This document shows positions 54,460 to 62,646 of a stretch of DNA of 64,000 bases, in pieces. The notes below the pieces were generated by a model, which worked only from the letters and a program-made list of their open reading frames with translations, did no database searches and was not told the DNA's origin. The stretch is from GCA-002727615 sp964442655. Lineage in GTDB: Bacteria > Pseudomonadota > Alphaproteobacteria > TMED109. The position numbers were made by a program, and so were the translations under genes. Position 1 is the stretch's first letter. Each line of letters starts with the position of its first letter. The stretch spans positions 124,001 through 188,000 of the forward strand of contig CAYTZM010000002.1 in the NCBI GenBank assembly GCA_964442655.1, written 5' to 3'.

Positions 54460-55953
54460 TTAGTTATCTATGCCAGCCATCAATATGTACTTAGTCTCCA
54501 TGTACTCATCAATGCCCTCAGCAGCTCCTTCTCTTCCTATACCAGATTCTTTTATTCCACCAAAAGGTGCCACCTCATTTGACAAAATTCCAGAATTAAC
54601 ACCTACCATTCCAAATTCTAAAGCCTCTGCCACTCTCCAAATTTTACCAATGTCACGGCTATAAAAATAGCCTGCCAAGCCGTAATTAGTATCATTTGCC
54701 ATATCTATTACCTCTTCCTCCGTAGAAAATTTAATTAAAGGAGCAACAGGACCAAATGTTTCTTCTGAAAACACTCTCATATCCCTAGTAACATTCGTCA
54801 TTACTGTAGGTTTGTAAAATTGTTTTCCTGCATTATCAACTGCACCACCTGTAGTTACAGTAGCTCCTTTGTCTACAGCGTCACCAACATGACTCTGCAC
54901 CTTCTCTACTGCCGCCATAGTAATTAAAGGACCAATCTGTGCTCCATCTTCTCTACCATCTGCAATTTTTAATGATGACGAACGTTCTGAGAATTTTTTA
55001 GCAAACTCATCATAAATTTTATCATGAACAAATATTCTATTTGCACTTACACATACTTGCCCACTATTACGATATTTATTAGCCATTGCTCCTTCTACAG
55101 CCTCATCTAAATCCGCATCTTCAAAAACTATAAATGGTGCATTTCCTCCTAATTCCATTGATACCTTTTTAACTGTAGAAGAAGATTTAGCCATTAAAAC
55201 TTTACCAACTGCTGTAGAACCAGTAAAAGATAATTTTCTGATATCATTATTTAAACAAAGCTCATCTCCAACATTAGCAACATCTTCTTCAGAAACAGAT
55301 ACCAGATTAATGACACCATTTGGTATACCAGCTCGATGCGCTAATTCTACCATAGCTGTCGCTGAGAAAGGAGTTGAACCCGCAGGCTTTATTACCACTG
55401 GGCATCCTGCCGCTAATGCAGGGGCAACTTTACGCGTAATCATAGCTGCTGGAAAATTCCAAGGAGTTATAATGGCGCATACTCCTATAGGTTGTTTAAT
55501 AGTTAATATTCTTCTACCAGCCATAGTAGGTGGAATTGTTTTGCCATATGTTCTTTTAGATTCCTCTGCAAACCAATCAACAAACCAAGAAGCATAAATA
55601 ATTTCTCCTCGTGCATCAGGAAGAGGTTTTCCATTTTCTAAAGTCATTATTAAAGCTAAATCGTCTATATTTTCCAAAATTAAATCATGCCATTTTCTAA
55701 TAATTAAAGACCTATCTTTACCTGTTAAATTTTTCCACTCTTTCCATGCTGTTTTAGCTGCATTAACCGCTTTTTTAGTTTCTTTTTTTGAAGAGTTTGG
55801 CATAGTTCCAATTAAAGATGAATCAGAAGGGTTAATTACATCAAAAGTAGCATTATTATCCGCATCTTCCCATTTCCCATTTATAAAACATTGCTGTTTA
55901 AACAAATTTTTATCTTTTAATTGAAATACTAAGTTTCCTGAATCTATATCCAT
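54460..55953 (-). CDS. gabD: NAD(P)-dependent succinate-semialdehyde dehydrogenase
   Basis: 497 residues from the ATG at 55953 (a TTG directly before it is the alternative; GGAG spacing favours ATG). ALDH fold: ITPWNFPAAMITRKVAPALAAGCP, cofactor loop FTGSTAVGK, catalytic Glu in MELGGNAPFIVFEDADLDEA, and catalytic Cys in SGQVCVSANRI. These motifs and the C-terminal GGIKESGIGREGAAEGIDEYMETKY match GabD. It oxidises succinate semialdehyde to succinate in GABA or related catabolism. No gabT is near. Confidence 0.9.
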   Translation of the reverse strand: MDIDSGNLVFQLKDKNLFKQQCFINGKWEDADNNATFDVINPSDSSLIGTMPNSSKKETKKAVNAAKTAWKEWKNLTGKDRSLIIRKWHDLILENIDDLALIMTLENGKPLPDARGEIIYASWFVDWFAEESKRTYGKTIPPTMAGRRILTIKQPIGVCAIITPWNFPAAMITRKVAPALAAGCPVVIKPAGSTPFSATAMVELAHRAGIPNGVINLVSVSEEDVANVGDELCLNNDIRKLSFTGSTAVGKVLMAKSSSTVKKVSMELGGNAPFIVFEDADLDEAVEGAMANKYRNSGQVCVSANRIFVHDKIYDEFAKKFSERSSSLKIADGREDGAQIGPLITMAAVEKVQSHVGDAVDKGATVTTGGAVDNAGKQFYKPTVMTNVTRDMRVFSEETFGPVAPLIKFSTEEEVIDMANDTNYGLAGYFYSRDIGKIWRVAEALEFGMVGVNSGILSNEVAPFGGIKESGIGREGAAEGIDEYMETKYILMAGIDN

Positions 55954-56031
55954 CAATCAGCTCCACATAATTTTATAATAATAATTTATACAATTAACAT
56001 ATTATCATATTTTTATAAAAAAATATATAAG

Positions 56032-56715
56032 CTATAATACTAATTTATTAGAATTATTCTTTAACCATTTTCTCTGATCTCTATAATCTTTTATAAATTT
56101 TTCAACATGTAGCCAAAAATGTTGTGAATGATTTGGATGTAATAAATGACTGATTTCATGAACAACTAAATAATTAATTACTGAATTAGGAGCCATTATT
56201 ATTCTCCAGTCATAAGATATTACTTTATTAGAATTACAACTTCCCCACTTACTTTTATATTCTCCAAATTTTATATTATTAACTTTTAAGCCCATTAAAG
56301 ATTCATAATATTTATGAACAATATTTAATTTATTAATTGATTTATTTTTATACCATTCTCTAATATTTTGTTTAATTTTGAATAAATTTACAGGCTCATT
56401 CATAGTTATCAATAAATCGTTTTCTTTTATCACAATACTAGGTGTTTTATTTTTGTTTATTTTTAATTGAAATTCTTTTCCAAGGTATAAAAATATTTCT
56501 CCTTCTAAATAAAGTCTTTTATTTTGCAAATTATTTTCTTTTTCAGTAAATAGCTTTTTTTTAATCCAATGAATCTTTGATTCAATTAAACTATCAATTT
56601 CATTAGATGAAATATATTTTGGAACAGATAAAATTACAGACTGATTCTTAATTAAAAAAGAAACCGTCTTTATTCGATTAGTTTTTTTTATTATTATATT
56701 AAAATCATATTTCAT
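56032..56715 (-). CDS. SprT/YgjP-like zinc metallopeptidase (DUF45/WSD)
   Basis: 228 residues from the ATG at 56715 (a TTG seven codons upstream is possible). The C-terminal zinc site is VVHEISHLLHPNHSQHFW: HExxH with the third ligand His in the NHSQHF turn. FGEYKSKWGSCNSNKVISYDW is the family's KxxWGSC block before it. N-terminal half is a beta-rich domain. The group is conserved in bacteria, with DNA-repair protease relatives (Wss1, SPRTN), but no proven role. Confidence 0.85.
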   Translation of the reverse strand: MKYDFNIIIKKTNRIKTVSFLIKNQSVILSVPKYISSNEIDSLIESKIHWIKKKLFTEKENNLQNKRLYLEGEIFLYLGKEFQLKINKNKTPSIVIKENDLLITMNEPVNLFKIKQNIREWYKNKSINKLNIVHKYYESLMGLKVNNIKFGEYKSKWGSCNSNKVISYDWRIIMAPNSVINYLVVHEISHLLHPNHSQHFWLHVEKFIKDYRDQRKWLKNNSNKLVL

Positions 56716-56892
56716 TAAATTTAGGTGACCATTCAAGAAGTATTTCTATAATATATGCTAGCAGAGTTTGTAAATCTTTTATATAAATTAAAAAAATTGT
56801 ATTAATAAAAAATGAATAATAGACAAAATTATTAATAATTTATAAATATAAAATCTATATTAGAAGGTAATTAATGCTTTAAGGTGTAAAAA

Positions 56893-57828
56893 ATGAATAT
56901 AAAGATTTGTATAATTGCTTTTTATAAATTTATTAAAATTAGTAATTTACAACAATTACAAGCAAAAACACAAAAATTAACAAAAAATTTGAATATTAAA
57001 GGAACTATATTGATAGCCCCAGAAGGTATAAATGGCACAATTGAAGGAAAAACTAAAAATATTAATGCATTCTTAAAATCACTAAGTAAAGATAAAAGAT
57101 TTAAAGATCTGGAACCTAAATTTTCTTACGCAGATAAAGATTCTTTTCATAGAATGAAAGTAAGAATAAAGAAAGAAATTGTTACTATTGGCGATACTAG
57201 AATTAACCCTAACAAACATATAGGTAAATATATAAATCCATTAGATTGGAACAAATTTATTTCTGACCCAGATACAATATTAATTGATACCAGAAATAAT
57301 TATGAAGTTTCCATAGGAACCTTTAAAAATGCAATTAATCCTAATACTAAAAGTTTTAGAGAATTTCCTGAGTGGTTTGAAATAAACAAGGACAAGTTAA
57401 AAAACAAAAAAATAGCTATGTTTTGTACTGGTGGAATAAGATGCGAAAAATCAACTTCATACGCAGTCAAAAATGGTTTTAAAGATGTTTATCTTTTAAA
57501 AGGTGGAATATTAAAGTATTTAAAAGACATTCCAAAAGATAAAAGTCTCTGGAATGGAGAATGTTTTGTCTTTGATCAAAGAGTTTCAATAATTCATGAT
57601 CTAAAACCTGGAAATTATATAATGTGCCATGCTTGTCGTATGCCTTTAAAACAAGAAGATAAATTATTAAAAACCTATATTCATGGAGTTTCTTGTAAAT
57701 TCTGTCATGATAAAAAAAGTGTTAAACATAAAAAAAGATATGCAGATAGACAAAAACAAGTAGATCTAGCTATGTTAAGAGGTGAAAAGCACATAGGAAA
57801 AAAAGTTATTCAGAATAAAAATAACTGA
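56893..57828 (+). CDS. trhO: tRNA uridine(34) hydroxylase, rhodanese type
   Basis: 311 residues. It forms 5-hydroxyuridine at tRNA position 34 using oxygen. N-terminal acylphosphatase-like domain with GTILIAPEGINGTIEG, then a rhodanese domain with active-site Cys178 in MFCTGGIRCEKSTSYAV. The C-terminal part has a zinc-like CHACRMPL and CKFCHDKK cluster. AAGGTG lies at the right distance from the ATG. It is followed at 11 bases by the GST gene. Confidence 0.93.
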   Translation: MNIKICIIAFYKFIKISNLQQLQAKTQKLTKNLNIKGTILIAPEGINGTIEGKTKNINAFLKSLSKDKRFKDLEPKFSYADKDSFHRMKVRIKKEIVTIGDTRINPNKHIGKYINPLDWNKFISDPDTILIDTRNNYEVSIGTFKNAINPNTKSFREFPEWFEINKDKLKNKKIAMFCTGGIRCEKSTSYAVKNGFKDVYLLKGGILKYLKDIPKDKSLWNGECFVFDQRVSIIHDLKPGNYIMCHACRMPLKQEDKLLKTYIHGVSCKFCHDKKSVKHKKRYADRQKQVDLAMLRGEKHIGKKVIQNKNN

Positions 57829-57839
57829 AAGATTAATTA

Positions 57840-58511
57840 ATGAATAAATTTCCAATACTATACTCTTTTAGGCGTTGTCCATATGCTATGAGAGCAAGAA
57901 TATCAATAAAATTATGCAATATAAAAGTTGAATTAAGAGAAGTTCTACTTAGCCCCCCTCATTCTGAAATGTTAAAAATATCTCCAAAAGGTACTGTGCC
58001 TGTTTTATTCTTACCAAATGGAAAAGTAATTGAAGAGAGTATTGATATTATGGATTGGGCAATAAAAAATAATACAAATAACAAAAAAATATTAAATAAT
58101 AAAAATATAAAATCTATAAAATCTTTATTAAACACTTTTGACAGCGAATTTAAATTTAATTTAGATCGCTACAAATATCATAGAAGATATATTAATGAAA
58201 ATGATATTAAAACCCCAGAATATTATAGAGACAAATGCATTAAAAATTTAATTACAATTGAAGAAATCTTAAATAGTAAAAACGAATGGATAACTGGAAA
58301 CAAAATAAGTTATTTAGATATTGCAATACTACCTTTTATTAGACAATTCAGAATAGCTAATATGAATTGGTTTGATAATGAACTAAAATTAAACAAGATT
58401 AAATTATTGTTAAATAGATTTATAGAATGGAACGTATTTTTATCAATTATGAATAAAAATAAATTATGGAATATAAGTGATCCTGCTATATATTTTGGTG
58501 AAGATAAATAA
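57840..58511 (+). CDS. Glutathione S-transferase-like protein with CPYA motif
   Basis: 223 residues. The N-terminal thioredoxin fold reads PILYSFRRCPYAMRARISI, a glutaredoxin-2-like CPYA site, then the cis-Pro GTVPVLFLPNG and EES that bind glutathione. The C-terminal all-helical domain (about 90-215) is that of GSTs, with the N-capping ISYLDIAILPFIRQF. Could be a thiol transferase and not a conjugating enzyme. It lies between trhO and ogt, five bases from the latter. Confidence 0.85.
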   Translation: MNKFPILYSFRRCPYAMRARISIKLCNIKVELREVLLSPPHSEMLKISPKGTVPVLFLPNGKVIEESIDIMDWAIKNNTNNKKILNNKNIKSIKSLLNTFDSEFKFNLDRYKYHRRYINENDIKTPEYYRDKCIKNLITIEEILNSKNEWITGNKISYLDIAILPFIRQFRIANMNWFDNELKLNKIKLLLNRFIEWNVFLSIMNKNKLWNISDPAIYFGEDK

Positions 58512-58516
58512 AGACT

Positions 58517-58993
58517 ATGTGTAATCAATCCTACATCATATTCAAATCCAAAATTGGTAATATTCTTATAGTTGAAACTAAAAACAAAATAACAAATACT
58601 TATTTAACAAAAAAGGCTTTAAGACATTCTAATAATAAACTACTTAATAATGCAAAATCTCAAATTAATGATTATTTTAATAATAAAAGAAAAATATTTA
58701 ATATTCCTCTTAATCCAAATGGCACTCAATTTCAAAATAAAGTATGGAATGCATTAATAAATATTCCATATGGTTCTATTAGTACTTATTTAGATATCGC
58801 AAAAAAATTAAACACTTCACCTAGAGCTGTTGGAAAGGCATGCGGAACAAACCCAATATTAATATTTATCCCTTGTCATAGAATTATTTCAGTAACTAAC
58901 AAATTAACTGGATTTTCAGCACTTGGCGGCCTTAAAACAAAAAAAAAACTTTTAAACCATGAAAATTTAAGTTTTAATAAAATAATCTCTTAG
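58517..58993 (+). CDS. ogt: Methylated-DNA--protein-cysteine methyltransferase
   Basis: 158 residues. It removes methyl groups from O6-methylguanine in one suicide reaction at Cys120 in IFIPCHRIIS. The helix-turn-helix VWNALINIPYGSISTYLDIAKKLNTSPRAVGKACGTNP contains the arginine finger and the Asn hinge. The N-terminal domain is short and lacks Ada-type zinc cysteines, so it is Ogt-like. Key residues intact. Confidence 0.93.
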   Translation: MCNQSYIIFKSKIGNILIVETKNKITNTYLTKKALRHSNNKLLNNAKSQINDYFNNKRKIFNIPLNPNGTQFQNKVWNALINIPYGSISTYLDIAKKLNTSPRAVGKACGTNPILIFIPCHRIISVTNKLTGFSALGGLKTKKKLLNHENLSFNKIIS

Positions 58994-59132
58994 ACTAGCA
59001 AATATTACGAACCAATAATACCTAATCTTATTTAATAAACCCTTTTTTAATTTTAATTCGTTATACTTATCTAATCCACACTGAGTTTTTATAAATTTAT
59101 TCAAAAATCACTCACAATTTATTAAAGAAAAA

Positions 59133-59561
59133 TTATTTAACATATTTCTTGGGCATCTGAGGATTATTTATAGGGTTTGTATCATGTTTTGATATCCTAA
59201 TAAATAAATTTTTATCAACAATAGTTTTTAAATTTTTTTCAATTTTATCTGCAACACACTTAGCATAAACAGCCTCATTATTAATATAAACAGTATAAGA
59301 ATTTTTATATTTTAGAACTTTGTTTTCATCCTCTAAACAGTCTTTAGTCCATTTATACAAAGGATAATTATCAACTCCGTTTTTTTCTGCTTCTCTTACA
59401 TACCCCATAAACCCATCATATTGACTTAATAATTCAGCCTTATGTTTTACCAAAATATTATTTAATAAAATTTTCTGAGAATTTTCTATTGTTGAATTAA
59501 ACATTTTACTAAACTCCGAAGAAAAATAAACTCTTATTTGATATAATAATTTTTCATTCAT
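59133..59561 (-). CDS. Hypothetical protein, mostly helical
   Basis: 142 residues with an ATG start and no signal peptide or membrane segment. The first 60 residues are predicted helical and amphipathic (LLYQIRVYFSSEFSKMFNSTI). A charged middle (YPLYKWTKDCLEDENKVLKY) and a lysine-rich tail (PQMPKKYVK) follow. No motif is recognised. It is the last gene after gmd-fcl in the same direction, 37 bases after fcl, so it may be cotranscribed. Alternatively it is a lineage-specific gene. Confidence 0.55.
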   Translation of the reverse strand: MNEKLLYQIRVYFSSEFSKMFNSTIENSQKILLNNILVKHKAELLSQYDGFMGYVREAEKNGVDNYPLYKWTKDCLEDENKVLKYKNSYTVYINNEAVYAKCVADKIEKNLKTIVDKNLFIRISKHDTNPINNPQMPKKYVK

Positions 59562-59598
59562 TGTTTATCCATAAAAAAATTATATAACTCTATTTTTA

Positions 59599-60567
59599 CT
59601 AAACCCGTCTAACATTATTATAATTGTCGCTATACCATTTATAAGCACTTGCCAGTCCGTCATTTAAATTAATACTATGTTTCCAACCTAATTTATTAAT
59701 CTTACTTAAATCCATAACTTTTCTTGGCATACCATCTGGAGATTTATTATCAAATATTATTTTTCCTCTCCAACCAGAAATATTTTTTATAATTGCAGCA
59801 AATTCTTTAATAGATATTTCTTGAGCACTTCCTATATTTATTGGTTCCTCATTACTATAATTCTCCATAATAAAAACTAAGCCATCCGCTAGATCATCTA
59901 CATTAAGAAAATCTCTATATGGTTTCCCTGTACCCCATAAAACTACTTCCTTATGTCCTTCCTTTACTGCTTTATAAAATTTTGCTATTAAAGCTGCTAC
60001 TACATGACTATTTTTAGGATGAAAATTATCCCCTATACCATATAAATTTGTAGGCATTACAGATATATAGTCTAAATTATATTGCTTCCTATAAGCTTGA
60101 CAAAGCTTTACTCCAGCAATTTTAGCTACAGCATAAGATTCATTAGTATTTTCTAAAGGCCCAGTGAGCAAAGAACTTTCTTTAAGAGGTTGTTTTGCAT
60201 TTTTAGGATATATACAACTAGAGCCTAAAAACATTAATTTTTTTATATTATGTTTATAAGCATTAGATATTATAGAATTTTGTATAGACAAATTCTCATG
60301 TAAAAAATCAACTGGATAAGTGTCATTTGCATAAATTCCTCCTACTTTTGCAGCTGCCATAAAAACTGTGTCAGGTTTATATCTTTCAAACCAATTATCG
60401 ACTGCTTCAATATTACGAAGATCTAATTCATGCGAACTTACTGTTAAACATTCACAATTTATCTTTTTTAGTTTTCTTATTATAGCACTACCTACCATAC
60501 CTGTATGACCTGCTACAAAAACTTTTTTTCCTATTAAGTTGTATTTTAATTTCCTAAAATTACTCAA
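59599..60567 (-). CDS. fcl: GDP-L-fucose synthase
   Basis: 322 residues from a TTG that overlaps the gmd stop (TTGA), with TTGGAA upstream. It epimerises and reduces GDP-4-keto-6-deoxymannose to GDP-L-fucose. NADP loop VAGHTGMVGSAIIRKL, SSCIYPKNAKQPLKE, catalytic Tyr-Lys in NESYAVAKIAGVKLC, and PTNLYGIGDNFHP. Translation is coupled to gmd. The sugar probably goes to surface polysaccharide or LPS. Confidence 0.95.
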   Translation of the reverse strand: MSNFRKLKYNLIGKKVFVAGHTGMVGSAIIRKLKKINCECLTVSSHELDLRNIEAVDNWFERYKPDTVFMAAAKVGGIYANDTYPVDFLHENLSIQNSIISNAYKHNIKKLMFLGSSCIYPKNAKQPLKESSLLTGPLENTNESYAVAKIAGVKLCQAYRKQYNLDYISVMPTNLYGIGDNFHPKNSHVVAALIAKFYKAVKEGHKEVVLWGTGKPYRDFLNVDDLADGLVFIMENYSNEEPINIGSAQEISIKEFAAIIKNISGWRGKIIFDNKSPDGMPRKVMDLSKINKLGWKHSINLNDGLASAYKWYSDNYNNVRRV

Positions 60568-61640
60568 TCTTGTATTCCAAAACGTCTTGTTTTTTGTTCC
60601 AATTCAACTAATTTAATATCCTCATTAACCATTTCAGAAACTAAATCATTAAAAGTAATTTTTGCCTTCCAATTTAATTCTTTTTTTGCTTTAGTTGAAT
60701 CTCCAATTAAATAATTAACATCTGTCGGTCTAAAATATCTTGAATCTACTTCCACTAAAATTTTATTATTTAATGCACTACAGCCTACTTCTTTTACACC
60801 TTTCCCTTTCCATATAATTTTTTCATTAATTTCTAAAAAAGCTAATTCTATAAATTTCCTTACAGAGTGAGATTTTCCAGTTGCAAGTACAAAATCATCT
60901 GGCTTAGAATGTTGCATCATAAGCCACATACCTTCTACATAATCTCTTGCATGACCCCAATCCCTCTTTGCATCTAAATTACCAATATATAACTTATCTT
61001 GAAGACCAAGTTTAATTGCTGCTACAGCACGTGTAATTTTTCTAGTTACAAAAGTTTCTCCTCTTATAGGACTTTCATGGTTAAATAAAATTCCATTACA
61101 AGCAAATATTTTATAAGCTAATCGATAATTCTTTGTTATCCAATAAGCATATAACTTAGCTACCGCATATGGTGAAGTCGGTGAAAAACCAGTAACTTCA
61201 TTCTGTGGTATAACATCACTATTTCCATATAATTCAGAAGTAGAAGCTTGGTAAAACCTAATATTTTTCTCAATATTAAGAATTTTAATAGCTTCTAATA
61301 ATCTTAAAGTCCCTAAGCCATCAGCATTAGCAGTATATTCTGGTGTTTCAAAGCTTACTTTTACATGACTTTGAGCAGCTAGGTTATACACTTCATCAGG
61401 GTTAATTTTTTGCATTAAACTGATTAAATTAGTTGCATCAGTCATGTCTCCGTAATGAAGATGAAACCTAACATTATCTGAGTGTGGATCTTGATATAAT
61501 TGATCTATTCTACTAGTATTAAATGAAGATGATCTTCTTTTGATACCATGTACAATATATCCTTTATCTAATAAAAATTTAGACAAATAAGCGCCATCTT
61601 GACCAGTAATACCTGTTATTAATGCTATTTTATTTTTCAT
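60564..61640 (-). CDS. gmd: GDP-mannose 4,6-dehydratase
   Basis: 358 residues, extended SDR. NADP loop ITGITGQDGAYLSKFLL, then GIKRRSSSFNTSRIDQLYQD, the YNLAAQSHVKVSFE block, catalytic TSELYGN and YAVAKLYAYWITKNYR, and FNHESPIRGETFVTRKI are all present. It turns GDP-mannose into GDP-4-keto-6-deoxymannose, the substrate of the downstream fcl. No transferase using GDP-fucose is adjacent; the GT4 genes elsewhere in the window are candidates. Confidence 0.96.
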   Translation of the reverse strand: MKNKIALITGITGQDGAYLSKFLLDKGYIVHGIKRRSSSFNTSRIDQLYQDPHSDNVRFHLHYGDMTDATNLISLMQKINPDEVYNLAAQSHVKVSFETPEYTANADGLGTLRLLEAIKILNIEKNIRFYQASTSELYGNSDVIPQNEVTGFSPTSPYAVAKLYAYWITKNYRLAYKIFACNGILFNHESPIRGETFVTRKITRAVAAIKLGLQDKLYIGNLDAKRDWGHARDYVEGMWLMMQHSKPDDFVLATGKSHSVRKFIELAFLEINEKIIWKGKGVKEVGCSALNNKILVEVDSRYFRPTDVNYLIGDSTKAKKELNWKAKITFNDLVSEMVNEDIKLVELEQKTRRFGIQD

Positions 61641-61684
61641 ACCTAAACATATAATTTTATAATTAATAAAGGAAGATTTAATTA

Positions 61685-62092
61685 TTATAAATTCTTGCCA
61701 TACTCTATAATAGAATTAATATTATCAGGTTGTATTTCAATCCATCTCACAAAACAAGATTCATAAGACATTAAAACATACCAATTAGATTGTTCATAAT
61801 TTGGCCAAATTATAACTGTATCAAAAAGGATATTCTCCTTATCTTTATAACCTTTTATAAAATTAGCCAAAGTATCTTTAACTATTTTTATACCAATTAT
61901 CTCTGGTTGTTCAATTTTTCCATTTCTTAATACTGAAGCTAATGACTGGCAATCCAATTTATTAGTATCTACATAATCACTCTCAGATAAAATTTCAATA
62001 TCCCAAGTCGCTACATACCCAGCAGGCACTTCCTCAGAAAATAATACAAGAGGGCAACTTATAAATATTAATAATATTAAAACAGTTTTCAT
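61685..62092 (-). CDS. Small secreted protein, function unknown
   Basis: 135 residues with a Sec signal (hydrophobic 3-17, cleavage after LFS near residue 19). The mature part is acidic, about 115 residues, with two cysteines (DCQSL, SCFVRW) that could bridge. WDIEILSESDY, then FDTVIIWPNYEQSNWYVLMSYESC, suggest beta-strands. No family recognised. It stands alone between gmd and the small gene at 62150. Confidence 0.55.
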   Translation of the reverse strand: MKTVLILLIFISCPLVLFSEEVPAGYVATWDIEILSESDYVDTNKLDCQSLASVLRNGKIEQPEIIGIKIVKDTLANFIKGYKDKENILFDTVIIWPNYEQSNWYVLMSYESCFVRWIEIQPDNINSIIEYGKNL

Positions 62093-62149
62093 AGAAATTC
62101 CTTTTAAAAGTTATAATATTATAATGTCTAAATATATAAAACTTATAAT

Positions 62150-62398
62150 TTAATTTACTAACCTTAAATAGTCTTTACCATTTTTTTTAGTGTTATTCTT
62201 TTTTTCAGGACGGGTATTTATATTTTTTAATATATTATCCCAAGTTGAACCAATTCTTTTAAATTTTATATATATACTTTTTTCAGCATTAATGTCTTTA
62301 GCAATATTATTAAATAATTGATTTAAAGTATTGACTGTTTTCTCTTCTTTTAATTTTTTATCATTATCATTAATTTCTATAACAAATATTTTCTTCAT
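62150..62398 (-). CDS. Small lysine/asparagine-rich protein under a Fur box
   Basis: 82 residues. The start is set at the ATG at 62398 because GAGGATAAT precedes it ideally. The further in-frame codons up to 62443 would run through the Fur box and are rejected. The sequence opens MKKIFVIEINDNDKKLKEEK, then a possible short helix and KFKRIGSTWDNILKNI, with a charged tail (RPEKKNNTKKNGKDYLR). No known family. The 21-bp Fur-box palindrome lies 18 bases upstream of its ATG, so iron control is likely. Confidence 0.55.
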   Translation of the reverse strand: MKKIFVIEINDNDKKLKEEKTVNTLNQLFNNIAKDINAEKSIYIKFKRIGSTWDNILKNINTRPEKKNNTKKNGKDYLRLVN

Positions 62399-62415
62399 AT
62401 TATCCTCATTTAATT

Positions 62416-62436
62416 TGAGAATGATTGTCATTCTCA
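62416..62436. promoter_or_regulatory. Fur-box operator, overlapping double 7-1-7 type
   Basis: A perfect 9-3-9 palindrome: TGAGAATGA and TCATTCTCA separated by TTG, 21 bp in all. It reads as two overlapping 7-1-7 Fur heptamer repeats offset by six bases (TGAGAAT-G-ATTGTCA matches 12 of 14 consensus positions, TGATTGT-C-ATTCTCA 11 of 14). It abuts the -35 of the plus-strand promoter at 62437 and lies 18 bases before the ATG of the minus-strand gene, so it could control both directions. Fur, or another Fur-family regulator such as Irr, would bind. Confidence 0.85.
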
Positions 62437-62465
62437 TTGACATGTGTTGTTAAATATTCTATATA
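62437..62465 (+). promoter_or_regulatory. Sigma-70 promoter of the candidate small RNA
   Basis: Perfect -35 TTGACA (62437-62442), 17-base spacer, -10 TATATA (62460-62465). The start would be near G62472. Its -35 touches the Fur box. Confidence 0.82.
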
Positions 62466-62471
62466 TTATTC

Positions 62472-62598
62472 GTAAGGCAAAATCTAGTTTCCTCCCAAAA
62501 AACTTATTAACCTTACTATATAATAAAGAAATTGCTGAATACCTCCAGAATTCTTTATTAAAAAAAGAGCAAATGATTACCTCCATTTGCTCTTTTTT
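62472..62598 (+). ncRNA. Candidate Fur-controlled small RNA with three anti-Shine-Dalgarno loops
   Basis: About 127 nt between the promoter and an intrinsic terminator, without a supported reading frame. Three stem-loops can be drawn. SL1: GTAAGG 62472-62477 with CCTTAC 62511-62516, inner AGTTT/AAACT, loop with CCTCCC 62491-62496. SL2: AATAAAGAA 62522-62530 with TTCTTTATT 62551-62559, extended inward to a CTG/CAG closing, loop with ACCTCC. SL3: the terminator, loop with ACCTCC. Each loop exposes CCUCC, complementary to the Shine-Dalgarno GGAGG. Similar repeated CCUCC loops are known in the alphaproteobacterial cuckoo/CcsR-type RNAs; homology is not claimed. Confidence 0.72.
62567..62598. terminator. 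Strong terminator of the small-RNA candidate
   Basis: GAGCAAATG 62567-62575 pairs perfectly with CATTTGCTC 62584-62592, preceded by six A and followed by six T, so it can work in both directions. It also forms SL3 of the RNA, with ATTACCTC in its loop. Confidence 0.93.
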
Positions 62599-62646
62599 AA
62601 TATATTATTTAACATTAAATGAAATAATATTTAAAAGGAAATAAAA

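Noticed and set aside
62444..62644. A 66-codon plus-strand frame over the small-RNA region
   Set aside because: It has no ribosome site, starts before the predicted transcript 5' end, runs through a strong terminator, and its translation has no family features.
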